Positions 24,913-34,545 are shown, counted from the stretch's first letter. The stretch: DNA of 64,000 nt from Hymenobacter taeanensis (GCF_013137895.1 NZ_CP053538.1:4247001-4311000), one strand, 5' to 3'. Made by a program: numbers and translations. The notes: a model not told the origin generated them from the sequence alone.

Positions 24913-26370
24913 CTACGCCTCTAGCTGCTGGCGGAGTAGCTGGTTGGCCAGTTTGGGGTCGGCTTTGCCGCCGGTAAGCTTCATCAGCTCACCCATAAAC
25001 ATGCCCGTCAGGGACTTCTTACCGGCGCGATACTCGGCTACTTTGGCTGGGTTGGCCTCCAGCACCTGCTGAATTTTGGCTTCCAGCTCGCCAGCATCAG
25101 ATTGCTGCAATAGTCCTTGGGCCTCCGCTGCGGCAGCGGCCGTCTGCGTGGGGTTATCCAGCAGGTAGGGAAACAGCTGCTTGCTGGCTACCGAGTGGCC
25201 TACCTTGTTTTCATCAATGAGAGCAATGATATCGGCGAGGTGCTGGGGCGTGAGCGGAAACTGGTCGAGTGTGAGGGCGCGCTCATTCAGGTACGCTTTT
25301 ACGGGGCCAGTTACCCAGTTAGCCGCAGCCTTCGAGTTGGCGGTCAGGCGGGTAAGCTCATCGAAATACAGAGCTACTTCTTTATCGGCCGTTAGCACGT
25401 TGGCATCATAGTCTGAGAGGCCTAGCTCGCCGGTAAAGCGGGCGTAAAGTTGCTGCGGCAGGGCCGGCAGCTCCGCCTGCACACGGTGCAGCCACTCATC
25501 GTCAATTACTACCGGGGGCAGGTCGGGCTCCGGGAAGTACCGGTAATCGTTCATGGTTTCCTTGCTGCGCTGCCCGTTGGTGGTGCCGGTTTGCGCATCA
25601 AAGCCACGGGTTTCGCTATCAATCACCTCGCCGGCTTCCGCCATGGCAATCTGCCGCTCAATCTCATACTCAATGGCGCGCTGCACATTGCGGAAGGAGT
25701 TCATGTTCTTCACCTCCACCTTGGTGCCAAACTTATCGGCGCCTTTCAGCATCACCGAAATGTTGGCGTCGCAGCGTAGTGAGCCTTCTTCCATGTTGCC
25801 GTCGCAGATATCGAGGTACTGCACCAGCTTCTTAATTTCGGAGAGATACGCGTAGGCCTCTTCAGCGGTCCGAATGTCGGGCTCCGATACAATCTCAATC
25901 AGAGGCACGCCGGCGCGGTTCAGGTCCACGAGGGTTTCCACCTCACCCGCCAAGTGCATCGACTTACCCGCGTCTTCCTCCATGTGAATGCGGGTGATGC
26001 CAATTTTCTTGGTTGAGCCATCTGCCAAGCGGATTTCTACGTGGCCATTCGTGCAAATGGGCGTTTTGTCCTGGGTAATCTGGTACCCTTTGGGAAGGTC
26101 AGGATAGAAGTAATTCTTGCGCGCAAAGAGGTTGTCGCGCCGAATCTGGCAGTTGGTAGCCAGGCCCATTTTCATGGCGTACTCCACGGCCGTGTAGTTC
26201 ACGCGCGGCAGCGTGCCGGGGTGGCCTAGCGTAATCACGCTGAGATTGTTATTAGGAAGCGCGCCGTATTCATTCTCATCAGAAGAGTACATCTTGCTGC
26301 GGGTGAGCAGCTGCGCGTGCACTTCGAGGCCGATTACGGGCTGGTATTTGGCTTTGATGCTTTCGTCCAT
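24913..26370 (-). CDS. gatB: Asp-tRNA(Asn)/Glu-tRNA(Gln) amidotransferase subunit B
   Basis: The 485-residue GatB subunit binds the mischarged tRNA and activates the amide transfer. It begins MDESIKAKYQPVIGLEVHAQ and includes the catalytic cradle segments GHPGTLPRVN, FYPDLPKGYQITQ and SLRCDANISVML. A C-terminal helical/YqeY-like tail ends SLTGMFMGELMKLTGGKADP. The frame is open to 26406, but this ATG fits the family. gatA and gatC are not here, which is common in Bacteroidetes. Confidence 0.95.
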   Translation of the reverse strand: MDESIKAKYQPVIGLEVHAQLLTRSKMYSSDENEYGALPNNNLSVITLGHPGTLPRVNYTAVEYAMKMGLATNCQIRRDNLFARKNYFYPDLPKGYQITQDKTPICTNGHVEIRLADGSTKKIGITRIHMEEDAGKSMHLAGEVETLVDLNRAGVPLIEIVSEPDIRTAEEAYAYLSEIKKLVQYLDICDGNMEEGSLRCDANISVMLKGADKFGTKVEVKNMNSFRNVQRAIEYEIERQIAMAEAGEVIDSETRGFDAQTGTTNGQRSKETMNDYRYFPEPDLPPVVIDDEWLHRVQAELPALPQQLYARFTGELGLSDYDANVLTADKEVALYFDELTRLTANSKAAANWVTGPVKAYLNERALTLDQFPLTPQHLADIIALIDENKVGHSVASKQLFPYLLDNPTQTAAAAAEAQGLLQQSDAGELEAKIQQVLEANPAKVAEYRAGKKSLTGMFMGELMKLTGGKADPKLANQLLRQQLEA

Positions 26371-26441
26371 AGAAAAAATCGGGCGGGTAGGCCGCCGGGG
26401 CTGCAAGATACGGCAATGGCACCTTTTATGTGAAGGCTTTT

Positions 26442-26524
26442 ACGCAAGCGGGCTTCGGCCCGTAGCGGATAGGTGCTCGCAGCCCCAAGGCCCGGTACCA
26501 TTCGCTACGAACCGAAGCCCGCGT
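26442..26524. terminator. Imperfect hairpin between two minus-strand genes
   Basis: Arms pair over about 20 bp: gcgggcttcgg with ccgaagcccgc and cgtagcg with cgctacg, interrupted by a two-base internal loop. The loop is about 33 bases. It fills the short gap upstream of gatB and downstream of the 322-aa gene and may terminate the latter. Confidence 0.45.
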
Positions 26525-26538
26525 ACTTCCCGCGTAGC

Positions 26539-27507
26539 TTAGTCGTTAAATACCGGAATGTAGGTTGCCTGGAAGTTGCTACCGGCTTGATTGTAGGCGG
26601 CTACCAGCTTCTGGTTCTGGGTATTATACCCCTTGATAAACCCATTAAACTTGTCGGCTTCCACTTTGGTGAGGCGGTCTTTGTGCTCCATCAGGCCCTG
26701 CATTTGCGTGGCCTGGTTGGTGGCAAAGGCCCCGTAGAACTTCACCAAGTTGCGGGCGGCGTCGCGGTACTGGGCATCCTTGCCCCGGAACGGCGCAATG
26801 GCGCTTAGCTCCTTGGTAGCCGTTTGGGTATCTAGCACCAACTGCTGGCGGGCGGCCTCAAAGGCAGCAGCATCCTGGGCATTCAGCGCATCCAAAAGGC
26901 GCGCCGAGGCCTTCTCCATGCGAAACTGCGCCAGATACACCTTGTGCTGGTAGCTGTTCACCTCCGATACCTGGCGCATGTAGTTGGCCAGGCGCTTGCC
27001 CTCCGGGTCTTCGGAAATGGTCATTTTATGGCGCTGGGCAAACCGCTTCTGGGCTGCGTCCACTGAGTCGTTTACTACCTGCATCTTCGCTTCGGCGATT
27101 TCCTGCAGCCGAAAGTACTGCTCCATGTTCTCGACGGTAGCCGTGCGAGTGGCGGCCAGCATGTCCACGGCCTTATAGTCCTCTGAGTACACTTTCAGGA
27201 GCTGATATAAGGCTTCAGTAGTTTGCTCCTTGAAGCCTTTATCATCCTGGAAAGCCGGCATCTTAGCCACCTTGTTCAGGGAAAGCTCCGTCTGTTTGAT
27301 CAGGTCCTGGCGCTTTGAGTCAATCTTCTTCTCGTTGTCGGAGTGGGCGGCTTTGCTGATGTAGCGCAGATTCTTCTTGAGCATGGCCCGCTGCTCGGCC
27401 ACGATAAAGTTGTTGTAAGCACCAGGGTCAGTAAAAGTCTGGGCCGAGGCGGTGGTGGCTAGGCCAGTCAGCAGGGCTGCGGTAAGTAGAAAGGTAGAAA
27501 TGCGCAT
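26539..27507 (-). CDS. Secreted helix-rich hypothetical protein, 322 aa
   Basis: The signal peptide is MRISTFLLTAALLTGLATTA with cleavage after ASA, so the protein is exported. The remainder is almost entirely charged helix (for example SDNEKKIDSKRQDLIKQTEL and YNNFIVAEQRAMLKKNLRYI) with no cysteine and no recognisable catalytic motif. It vaguely resembles annotated 'surface protein' families of unknown function. It is downstream of the TonB/MORN gene in the same direction but 60 bases away. Confidence 0.65.
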   Translation of the reverse strand: MRISTFLLTAALLTGLATTASAQTFTDPGAYNNFIVAEQRAMLKKNLRYISKAAHSDNEKKIDSKRQDLIKQTELSLNKVAKMPAFQDDKGFKEQTTEALYQLLKVYSEDYKAVDMLAATRTATVENMEQYFRLQEIAEAKMQVVNDSVDAAQKRFAQRHKMTISEDPEGKRLANYMRQVSEVNSYQHKVYLAQFRMEKASARLLDALNAQDAAAFEAARQQLVLDTQTATKELSAIAPFRGKDAQYRDAARNLVKFYGAFATNQATQMQGLMEHKDRLTKVEADKFNGFIKGYNTQNQKLVAAYNQAGSNFQATYIPVFND

Positions 27508-27570
27508 AGAATATGGGTAAAGGTGAAATGAACAGCTATAAATTGAGAGGCAGAGGCGCTAAGTTTGGCT

Positions 27571-28434
27571 CTAATAAGGGATTGGTGGAGAAAGACGCTT
27601 AGTGGCGGAGCGCGGCTTAAACAACGGTTCGTTATTAATAGCGAAGGTTATAGGAACCGTAAAGTACACTGGCACCGGACAACCATCCTGTCTACCTGGC
27701 TCAAAACGCGGCAGATTTTCTACCACATGTAAAGCCTCTGCATCAAGCAGTGGATCTAAGCCTTTGGCTACACGTACATGGCTGACAACACCTGTTGTGT
27801 CTACAATAAACTTAATAAGCACCTTGCCTTGCACACCCCGCCGAAGTGCCTTACCGGGGTACCGGACATTCTGACCTATGTATTGCAGAAGAGCTTGTTG
27901 GTCACCTGGAAAAACCGGCATTTTTTCGTACTCAAAAAATGGTATTTCCTGACCTTGTGCGCTGTAACAAATGCCTGTAGTGCGCTCATTTGCCACGTAC
28001 ATTTCTCTGCGTTTCAGTTGACCATCGGCATAATAAAGTAGTAGTTCTCCTTCTCGCTTACCGGCGGAGTACTGCTGGCGATACTTCAGCTTACCATCAG
28101 GAAAAAAACTTTCGTGAGTCCCCACAGACTTACCATGCTCATATGCCGAACGCCAGCTCAAGTTGCCGTTTTCGTGCCAGCCCTCGCTAATGCCATGCTC
28201 CGTATTACGGACAAAATCTTCATAGAAGGCCACTGAGCGAGGTTTACCGCTAATGTAAAAGGTGCGAACTATTGCGGCAGTTCCGCCCTTAGACTCAACT
28301 TCCTTCCTGTAATAAGCTCCTTCAGCGGTGGGCTGCTCCTCTCCTACTTTGTTGAAATATTTACTAGTAGGCTCCTGAGCTTGAGCGACAATACTGCTTA
28401 GCACAAGGCCAAAAAACAGCAGATGTTTTTTCAT
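27571..28434 (-). CDS. TonB C-terminal domain protein with MORN-type repeats
   Basis: The 287-residue exported protein (signal MKKHLLFFGLVLSSIVAQA) has three to four MORN_2/YwqK-like repeats at about 70-150 (GISEGWHENGNLSWRSAYEH, YRQQYSAGKREGELLLYYAD, GQLKRREMY). A TonB C-terminal-like domain follows: YPGKALRRGVQGKVLIKFIV, then LLDAEALHVVENLPRFEPG. Such hybrids are common in Bacteroidetes; the MORN part is linked to envelope or toxin-antitoxin-like contexts, but function is unknown. Base composition is lower in GC than neighbouring genes. The second ATG (28434) is chosen for the signal peptide. Confidence 0.78.
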   Translation of the reverse strand: MKKHLLFFGLVLSSIVAQAQEPTSKYFNKVGEEQPTAEGAYYRKEVESKGGTAAIVRTFYISGKPRSVAFYEDFVRNTEHGISEGWHENGNLSWRSAYEHGKSVGTHESFFPDGKLKYRQQYSAGKREGELLLYYADGQLKRREMYVANERTTGICYSAQGQEIPFFEYEKMPVFPGDQQALLQYIGQNVRYPGKALRRGVQGKVLIKFIVDTTGVVSHVRVAKGLDPLLDAEALHVVENLPRFEPGRQDGCPVPVYFTVPITFAINNEPLFKPRSATKRLSPPIPY

Positions 28435-28559
28435 TGTATTCACGTAAATAAAAATATCTCCTCAAATATAAATATAACAAGTAAACCCAGAGGCGCTTAG
28501 ATGAATTAATTACAGGTTTGCTATACTTCCCTGTTTTTGGGAGAAGTGAATCTAAAAAG

Positions 28560-28610
28560 AATAAAGGGCCTGCATAATATCAAATGTTGATATTATGCAG
28601 GCCCTTTATT
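28560..28610. terminator. 24-bp perfect hairpin downstream of alaS
   Basis: Arms 28560-28583 and 28587-28610 are exact reverse complements with a 3-base loop. On the minus strand it is followed by TTCTTTTTAG, so it terminates alaS. Confidence 0.75.
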
Positions 28611-28635
28611 GGCCTAATGGCAAAGCTGTGTAAGC

Positions 28636-31320
28636 CTAGGCCAGTGACTTGCTGATCAAGTCCTCCGCTTTGCCAATGGCGGCCCCTAGGCCACCTACGT
28701 TCTTGCCACCGGCCGTAGCAAAGAACGGCTGGCCGCCGCCGCCGCCCTGAATTTCCTTGGCCAGTTCGCGCACCAGTGTGCTAGCGTTGAGCTTGCCGCC
28801 TTTGGCTAGTTCATCATCGAGCATAACAGCCAGCTGGGGCTTACCGTCGATTTCGGCGCCGAGCACGGCCACCAGGTTAGGCACCGACTGGCGCAGGTTG
28901 AAGGCCAGGGTTTTGAGGCCATCGGCTGAAGTCGCCTGTACTTGCGCAGCAATGAAGCTCACACCGTTGAGCGGCTTTACCTGGCCTACCAGTTGGTCTT
29001 TCTGCTGGTTGATACTCTGCTGGGCAAACTGGTCAATTTGCTTGCGCAGGTTGGCAATTTCCTCGGTTTGCTTTTCAATGCTGGGGATGAGGTGCTGGGG
29101 GTTGCCCAGAGCTTCGCGCACCTGGCCTAGCAGATCTAGCTGCTGGTTTACGAAGGCTTCGGCCGCCTCAGCCGTTACGGCCTCGATGCGGCGTACGCCG
29201 GCGCCTACTGCGCTTTCTGAGGTAATTTTGAAGAAGCCAATGTCGCCGGTGGTGCGTACGTGGGTGCCGCCGCAAAGCTCCACCGAGAACTCCCGGTCGA
29301 AGGTGATAACGCGCACAAACTCGCCGTACTTCTCACCAAACAACGCAGTTGCGCCCAGGGCTTTGGCCTCGTCGATGGGCACGTTGCGGCGCTCGTCTAG
29401 CGGAATTTGCTGCCTGATGCGCTGGTTCACCAGGTTTTCCACCTGCCGCAGCTGGTCGTCGGTTACCTTAGTGAAGTGGCTGAAGTCGAAGCGGAGCAGC
29501 TTCTCGTTCACCAACGAGCCTTTCTGCGCCACGTGCGTACCCACAACCTCGCGCAGGGCCGCCTGCAGCAAGTGCGTGGCCGTGTGGTTACGACGGATCT
29601 GGTCGCGGCGAGCGTGGTCCACCTCGGCGCTAAAGTCAGCATCTAGGTCCTGGGGCAGCTCCAGCACGGTGTGCACAATGAGGTCATTCTCCTTCTTCGT
29701 GTCGAGCACGCGCACTTTGCTCAGCGGCGATACCAGGTAACCGGTGTCCCCAATCTGTCCACCTGATTCGGCGTAGAACGGCGTCTGGTCGAGCACCACT
29801 TGGTATTCGGTTTTGCCCTTGCGGTCGGTGCGGCGGTAGCGCAGGATACGGGCTGGGGCCTGCTCCTGGTCGTAGCCCACAAATACGGGCTGCTCTTCTG
29901 ATTCGGTTACGATGGTCCAGTCGCTCTGCTCAGCCTCCTGGGCGTTGCGGGAGCGGTTTTTCTGGGCCTCCAGTTCTTTCTTGAAGCCTTCCTCGTCCAC
30001 CGTCAGGCCCTTCTCTCGGGCAATAAGGGCGGTAAGGTCTAGCGGGAAACCAAACGTATCCGACAGCTCGAAAGCGGTTTTACCGTCAATGCGGTTGCCG
30101 TTAGCGCGGGCAGATTCCTCCAAGGCATCAAGCCGACGCAGACCGTTCTCCAGCGTTTTTAAGAAAGCAATTTCCTCTTCCTCAATTACGCGCTGCACAA
30201 ACTGCTGCTGCTGCTTAAGCTCGGGGAAAATGTTCGCCATCTGGTCGGCTAGTACGGGTACCAGCTTATACAGGAAGGGCTGCTTCTGGTTCAGCGACGA
30301 GAAGGCGTAGCGCACGGCACGGCGCAGAATGCGGCGAATCACGTAGCCGGCCTTCACGTTGCTGGGCAGCTGGCCGTCGGCAATGGTGAAGCTGATGGTC
30401 CGGATGTGGTCCGCAATAACGCGGATGGCAATGTCGGTCTTCTCGTTCTCGGTGGCGGGCTGGTCGTTCACGGTGGCCGGGGCCGTGCCGTGGTACTGCA
30501 GGCCTACCTGCGAGGCAATGAACTGAATAAGCGGCTGGAATACGTCGGTGTCGTAGTTCGACTTCACGCCCGACACGGCCATCATCAAACGCTCGAAGCC
30601 CATGCCCGTATCTACGTTCTGCTGAGGCAGTTTTAGCAGCGACTTGTCGGCGCGGCGCTCGAACTCCATGAACACGTTGTTCCAGATTTCCACTACCTGG
30701 GGGTGGTCGGCGTTTACCAGTCCGGCACCGCCTTTCTGGGCTACTTCGGCTTCGTCGCGCAGGTCAATGTGGATTTCCGTGCAGGGTCCGCAGGGGCCGG
30801 TGTCACCCATCTCCCAGAAGTTATCCTTCTTGTTGCCGGGCAAAATGCGCTCCTCGGCCACGTACTGGCGCCACAGGTTCTGGGTTTCGGTGTCGGGGCC
30901 CAGGCCGTCGCCCTTGTCGCCTTCAAAATACGTTACGTAGAGGCGGTCCTTGGGCAGCTTAAACACATCGGTAAGTAACTCCCAGGCCCAGGCAATGGCG
31001 TCCTTCTTGAAGTAATCACCAAACGACCAGTTGCCGAGCATCTCGAACATGGTGTGGTGATAGGTGTCATACCCTACCTCTTCCAGGTCGTTGTGCTTGC
31101 CCGATACGCGCAGACACTTCTGGGTGTCGGCAATGCGCTTAAACGGGGCGGGCTTGTTACCAAGGAAGTAGTCCTTGAACGGAGCCATGCCCGAGTTAAT
31201 AAAGAGCAGCGTGGGGTCGTCCTTCACCACGATAGGTGCCGAGGGCACAATGTGGTGGCCTTTAGAAGCGAAGAAATCCAGGAACTGCTGGCGGACGTGG
31301 CTGGCGGTAGGGAGTGACAT
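28636..31320 (-). CDS. alaS: Alanyl-tRNA synthetase
   Basis: The 894-residue class II synthetase charges tRNA-Ala. The N-terminal catalytic domain begins VRQQFLDFFASKGHHIVPSA and shows FINSGMAPFKDYFLG, the motif-2-like region TYHHTMFEMLGNWSFGDYFK and GFERLMMAVSG. The editing domain contains RRNHTATHLLQAALREVVG and CGGTHVRTTGDIGFFKI with its metal-binding His/Cys. The C-terminal DHHA1-like domain ends GGGGGQPFFATAGGKNVGG. Length matches the family. Confidence 0.97.
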   Translation of the reverse strand: MSLPTASHVRQQFLDFFASKGHHIVPSAPIVVKDDPTLLFINSGMAPFKDYFLGNKPAPFKRIADTQKCLRVSGKHNDLEEVGYDTYHHTMFEMLGNWSFGDYFKKDAIAWAWELLTDVFKLPKDRLYVTYFEGDKGDGLGPDTETQNLWRQYVAEERILPGNKKDNFWEMGDTGPCGPCTEIHIDLRDEAEVAQKGGAGLVNADHPQVVEIWNNVFMEFERRADKSLLKLPQQNVDTGMGFERLMMAVSGVKSNYDTDVFQPLIQFIASQVGLQYHGTAPATVNDQPATENEKTDIAIRVIADHIRTISFTIADGQLPSNVKAGYVIRRILRRAVRYAFSSLNQKQPFLYKLVPVLADQMANIFPELKQQQQFVQRVIEEEEIAFLKTLENGLRRLDALEESARANGNRIDGKTAFELSDTFGFPLDLTALIAREKGLTVDEEGFKKELEAQKNRSRNAQEAEQSDWTIVTESEEQPVFVGYDQEQAPARILRYRRTDRKGKTEYQVVLDQTPFYAESGGQIGDTGYLVSPLSKVRVLDTKKENDLIVHTVLELPQDLDADFSAEVDHARRDQIRRNHTATHLLQAALREVVGTHVAQKGSLVNEKLLRFDFSHFTKVTDDQLRQVENLVNQRIRQQIPLDERRNVPIDEAKALGATALFGEKYGEFVRVITFDREFSVELCGGTHVRTTGDIGFFKITSESAVGAGVRRIEAVTAEAAEAFVNQQLDLLGQVREALGNPQHLIPSIEKQTEEIANLRKQIDQFAQQSINQQKDQLVGQVKPLNGVSFIAAQVQATSADGLKTLAFNLRQSVPNLVAVLGAEIDGKPQLAVMLDDELAKGGKLNASTLVRELAKEIQGGGGGQPFFATAGGKNVGGLGAAIGKAEDLISKSLA

Positions 31321-31420
31321 GTAGGATATGTAAGACCGCGCCGCCAGATTGGCGACGGCAGCAAAATTGGCTATTTTGCAACTTCAGAACCCCAAATAAC
31401 CGGGCTAAAAGGCATTTCTG

Positions 31421-31428
31421 CAAAGGTA
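31421..31428 (-). promoter_or_regulatory. Putative -7 element TACCTTTG for alaS
   Basis: Minus-strand TACCTTTG lies about 100 bases upstream of the alaS ATG, in the gap shared with the divergent GH53 gene. Confidence 0.35.
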
Positions 31429-31498
31429 GCCACTTCGCTCGGAAGTCGAAGCACTGCCTGGGCAGCAGAAGCCCGGCCCCAGCCCTTGCTCTGCTCCC

Positions 31499-32605
31499 AT
31501 GAAGTCAACTCTGCTGCCACGCTCCCGTACTACCCCGTCATGGCCAGCCACCCGAGTATTCTGCTCGCTGTTTGTTTTGCTGTGGCTTGGGGCTTTCTCA
31601 GGCCAGGCCCAATCTGCTAAACAGCCGGCTCACTCCTCGCTGCCAGTACGCTCAGCCGCAGACCAGGCAAAACCAGGGAAGATGCTGGGGGCTGATATTT
31701 CGTTTTTGCCACAGCTGGAAGCCCGGGGGATTACGTTTTCAGATAAGGGAAAGCAGAAGGATGCCATCCAGATCCTGAAAGACCATGGCTTCAACTACGT
31801 GCGGCTGCGCCTGTTTCATAACCCGGCGGCCGACAGCGGTTACTCCCCTGATAAGGGCTTCTGCGACCTGGCCCACACCCAGCAGATGGCCACTCGCGTT
31901 AAGCAGGCGGGCCTGAAGTTCCTCCTCGACTTTCACTACAGCGACACCTGGGCCGACCCGCAGAAGCAGTTTAAGCCCGAAGCCTGGAAAGATCTGCACG
32001 GAGCCCAGCTAGAGCAAGCCGTGCACAACTATACCCGCGACGTACTGCTGGCCCTCAAGGCCCAGGGCACCCTGCCCGATATGGTGCAGGTAGGCAACGA
32101 GATTAACCATGGCTTGCTTTGGCCAGATGGTGATATTCACAGCGCCGATAGCGTGGCCCGCCTTGATAACCTGGCCGGACTACTAAAAGCAGGCGTTGCG
32201 GCCGTACGGGAAACTGCTCCGCAAAGCCTGATTATAATGCACATTGCCCTGGGCGGGCAGAATGAACAGTCAGTGTACTGGCTCGATAATATGTTTGCGC
32301 GCGGAGTTACCTGCGACGTCATAGGCCAGTCGTACTACCCCAGGTGGCACCGTACCCTCCCTGACCTGCAGCGCAACCTCACCAGCTTAGCCCGCCGTTA
32401 CCCCCAGGATATTGTGGTGGTGGAATACTCTGAGCTGAAGCGGGAGGTAAATAACATCGCCTTCACCCTGCCTAACCATAAGGGCAAGGGCACCTTTATC
32501 TGGGAGCCGCTTAATACCTGGGAGCAGGTATTTGACAAGGAAGGCAAGGCCAATGAGCTGCTAGGCGTATATGATGAAATACACAAAAAGTTTAAGGTGA
32601 AGTAG
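31499..32605 (+). CDS. Arabinogalactan endo-1,4-beta-galactanase, GH53
   Basis: The 368-residue secreted enzyme has a long N-terminal signal region (FCSLFVLLWLGAFSGQAQ) and a GH53 barrel: GADISFLPQLEARGITFSDK, KDHGFNYVRLRLFHNP, LDFHYSDTWADP and VQVGNEINHGLLWP, whose Glu is the acid/base. VVVEYSELKRE supplies the nucleophile Glu. It cleaves beta-1,4-galactan side chains of pectin, suggesting use of plant polysaccharides. It is a lone gene without a SusC/SusD pair. Confidence 0.9.
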   Translation: MKSTLLPRSRTTPSWPATRVFCSLFVLLWLGAFSGQAQSAKQPAHSSLPVRSAADQAKPGKMLGADISFLPQLEARGITFSDKGKQKDAIQILKDHGFNYVRLRLFHNPAADSGYSPDKGFCDLAHTQQMATRVKQAGLKFLLDFHYSDTWADPQKQFKPEAWKDLHGAQLEQAVHNYTRDVLLALKAQGTLPDMVQVGNEINHGLLWPDGDIHSADSVARLDNLAGLLKAGVAAVRETAPQSLIIMHIALGGQNEQSVYWLDNMFARGVTCDVIGQSYYPRWHRTLPDLQRNLTSLARRYPQDIVVVEYSELKREVNNIAFTLPNHKGKGTFIWEPLNTWEQVFDKEGKANELLGVYDEIHKKFKVK

Positions 32606-32725
32606 ATTTTCAAGCGTGAGGGCAAATACCTCCTCTGAATTGACTCCCAAGCCTTAGCTTGCACCTTATGCTAGCCGTATCCTACCTCAAGTAGCGCGGC
32701 CTCTCAGGTTCTACTCTACTTAACT

Positions 32726-33088
32726 ATGCCCTATAAAGAGCGCGACATCGAGAAGCAGTACTTCACCATTGGCGAGGTGGCGGCCCAATTTAATGTAGCC
32801 CCCTCCCTGATCCGGTTCTGGGAGACGGAGTTTGAGGAGCTGCGCCCGCGCAAAAGCAAAAAGGGTAACCGGCTTTATACTCCCCAGGATATTGACACGT
32901 TCCGCACCATTTACCACCTGGTGAAGGAGCGCGGCTACACCATCCCCGGTGCCCGCGACATGCTGAAGCAAAAAGGCCCGCAGCTCAAGGAGAAAATCGA
33001 TGTAATCCAGAGCCTGGAAAAAGTGCGCGGCTTTCTGGTGCAGATGAAGAAAGAGCTGGATGTCATAGGCAAGGCGCAGCAGGGGTAA
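32726..33088 (+). CDS. MerR-family transcriptional regulator
   Basis: This 120-residue regulator has the MerR winged-helix domain (YFTIGEVAAQFNVAPSLIRF, then WETEFEELRP) and GNRLYTPQDIDTFRTIYHLV, followed by a short coiled coil that ends at GKAQQG. There is no C-terminal effector domain or metal-binding Cys, as in the short MerR proteins common in Bacteroidetes. The stop overlaps the start of the next gene (TAATG), so the two are coupled. Confidence 0.88.
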   Translation: MPYKERDIEKQYFTIGEVAAQFNVAPSLIRFWETEFEELRPRKSKKGNRLYTPQDIDTFRTIYHLVKERGYTIPGARDMLKQKGPQLKEKIDVIQSLEKVRGFLVQMKKELDVIGKAQQG

Positions 33089-33402
33089 TGAGCCAGCTTT
33101 TCCCCCAACCTTTCAACTCTATTGGTGAAGCCCTAATTACAACGGCGTGTATACTGTTGGCAGATGTGGTTATTGTTTTCGTGTCGGTCCTCCCTATTCT
33201 GGGAGATAAGACAAACGGCAACTACTCTTCTGAGGAACTGATAACCAAGGTTATCTTGGCTAGCTACCTCCTGATTCTAGTGCTGCTAGGCCTGTATTGG
33301 CAACGTAATCAACGGCCTAAAAGCCGACTTGTTGGCATTGCTCTAGGCGGATTACCCATGCTGTGGCTTCTTGGCTGCTTTGTAGTTAAGTCTCTACGCT
33401 AA
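33088..33402 (+). CDS. Small membrane protein, three predicted spans
   Basis: The 104-residue product has hydrophobic stretches at about 15-38 (ALITTACILLADVVIVFVSV), 50-69 (VILASYLLILVLLGLYW) and 80-99 (VGIALGGLPMLWLLGCFVV). It starts within the MerR stop (TAATG) and ends 15 bases before dprA. No family recognised. GC is slightly lower than its neighbours. Confidence 0.65.
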   Translation: MSQLFPQPFNSIGEALITTACILLADVVIVFVSVLPILGDKTNGNYSSEELITKVILASYLLILVLLGLYWQRNQRPKSRLVGIALGGLPMLWLLGCFVVKSLR

Positions 33403-33417
33403 TAACAAAGTACGGTA

Positions 33418-34545
33418 GTGGAAGTAGCTAACCAAGATCTTTACTACGAAGTAGCCCTTACCCTTTTCCCCAATATTGGGCCGCAGCTCACGCGGCAGCT
33501 GATGAGCTACGGAGGCTCGGCCCGGAACGTGCTGCACCTGCCGCCGGGCAAGCTGCGCAAGATTCCGGGCGTGGGGCCGGCCACCGTGGCTATCCTGACT
33601 GGCCTGGAGCGCACCAAAGCCCTAAAACAGGCCGAGGAAAGCCTGCGGAAAGCCGAAAAGGAAAGCGTGCAGATTCTGTTTTACACCAGTAAACGGTTCC
33701 CCGCGCGGCTTAAGCAGCTCCCCGACGCACCCGTGCTGCTCTACTACCAAGGCACCTCCGACCTGAACCACCCCAAAACGGTGGCCATTGTGGGCACCCG
33801 CCAAGCCACTGACTATGGCCGCGAGCAAACGGAGCGGCTGGTGAAAGGATTTGTGGCGCACCGGCCCTTGGTAGTAAGCGGACTGGCCTACGGAATTGAT
33901 ATTGCCGCTCACCGCGCCGCTTTGCAGGAGGGCCTGGAGACGGTGGGCGTTATGGCTACTGGCCTAGACGTGCTCTACCCCGCCGCCCACCGCAAAACCG
34001 CCGAGAAAATGCTCACGCAAGGTGGCCTACTCACGGAATTTCCCTTCGGCACCCAACCTGACAAGTACAACTTCCCCTCCCGTAACCGAATAATTGCAGG
34101 CCTCTCCGACGGCACCGTGGTAGTGGAAGCGGCCCGCAAAGGGGGCGCCCTGATTACCGCCGACCTAGCCCACGGCTACGACCGGGATGTGCTGGCCATA
34201 CCCGGCCCGCTGGGCTCGGTGGCCTCCGAGGGCTGCCACGAGCTCATTAAGACCAACCGGGCCGCGCTGTACTCTGAGCCCAAGGACCTGGAGCAGCTCC
34301 TGAATTGGGATGCGGCCCTGCAGCTCACCGGCAAGTTCAAAGGCCCGACTAGCTTTGACCCCGCAGATTTCAGCGTTGAAGAGTTCAGTATTCTGGAGGT
34401 GCTGCAGGTTGCCAAGGAAGAGCACATGGATACTATTGCCTGGAAAGCGCAATTGCCGGTCCATCAGGTGGCTTCTCTCCTGCTCGGCCTTGAGTTTCGG
34501 GGAGTGGTGAAAGCGTTGCCTGGCAAACGGTTTTTGCTTGGCTGA
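33418..34545 (+). CDS. dprA: DNA-processing protein DprA
   Basis: The 375-residue protein has an N-terminal helix-hairpin-helix (LRKIPGVGPATVAILTGLER), a Rossmann fold with VAIVGTRQATDYGREQTERL, SGLAYGIDIAAHRAAL and NFPSRNRIIAGLSDGTVVVE, and a C-terminal winged-helix domain (VEEFSILEVLQVAKEEHMD). DprA loads RecA on incoming single-stranded DNA in natural transformation. The GTG start at 33418 fits the family. Its presence is relevant to the uptake-like motif found across the window. Confidence 0.95.
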   Translation: MEVANQDLYYEVALTLFPNIGPQLTRQLMSYGGSARNVLHLPPGKLRKIPGVGPATVAILTGLERTKALKQAEESLRKAEKESVQILFYTSKRFPARLKQLPDAPVLLYYQGTSDLNHPKTVAIVGTRQATDYGREQTERLVKGFVAHRPLVVSGLAYGIDIAAHRAALQEGLETVGVMATGLDVLYPAAHRKTAEKMLTQGGLLTEFPFGTQPDKYNFPSRNRIIAGLSDGTVVVEAARKGGALITADLAHGYDRDVLAIPGPLGSVASEGCHELIKTNRAALYSEPKDLEQLLNWDAALQLTGKFKGPTSFDPADFSVEEFSILEVLQVAKEEHMDTIAWKAQLPVHQVASLLLGLEFRGVVKALPGKRFLLG

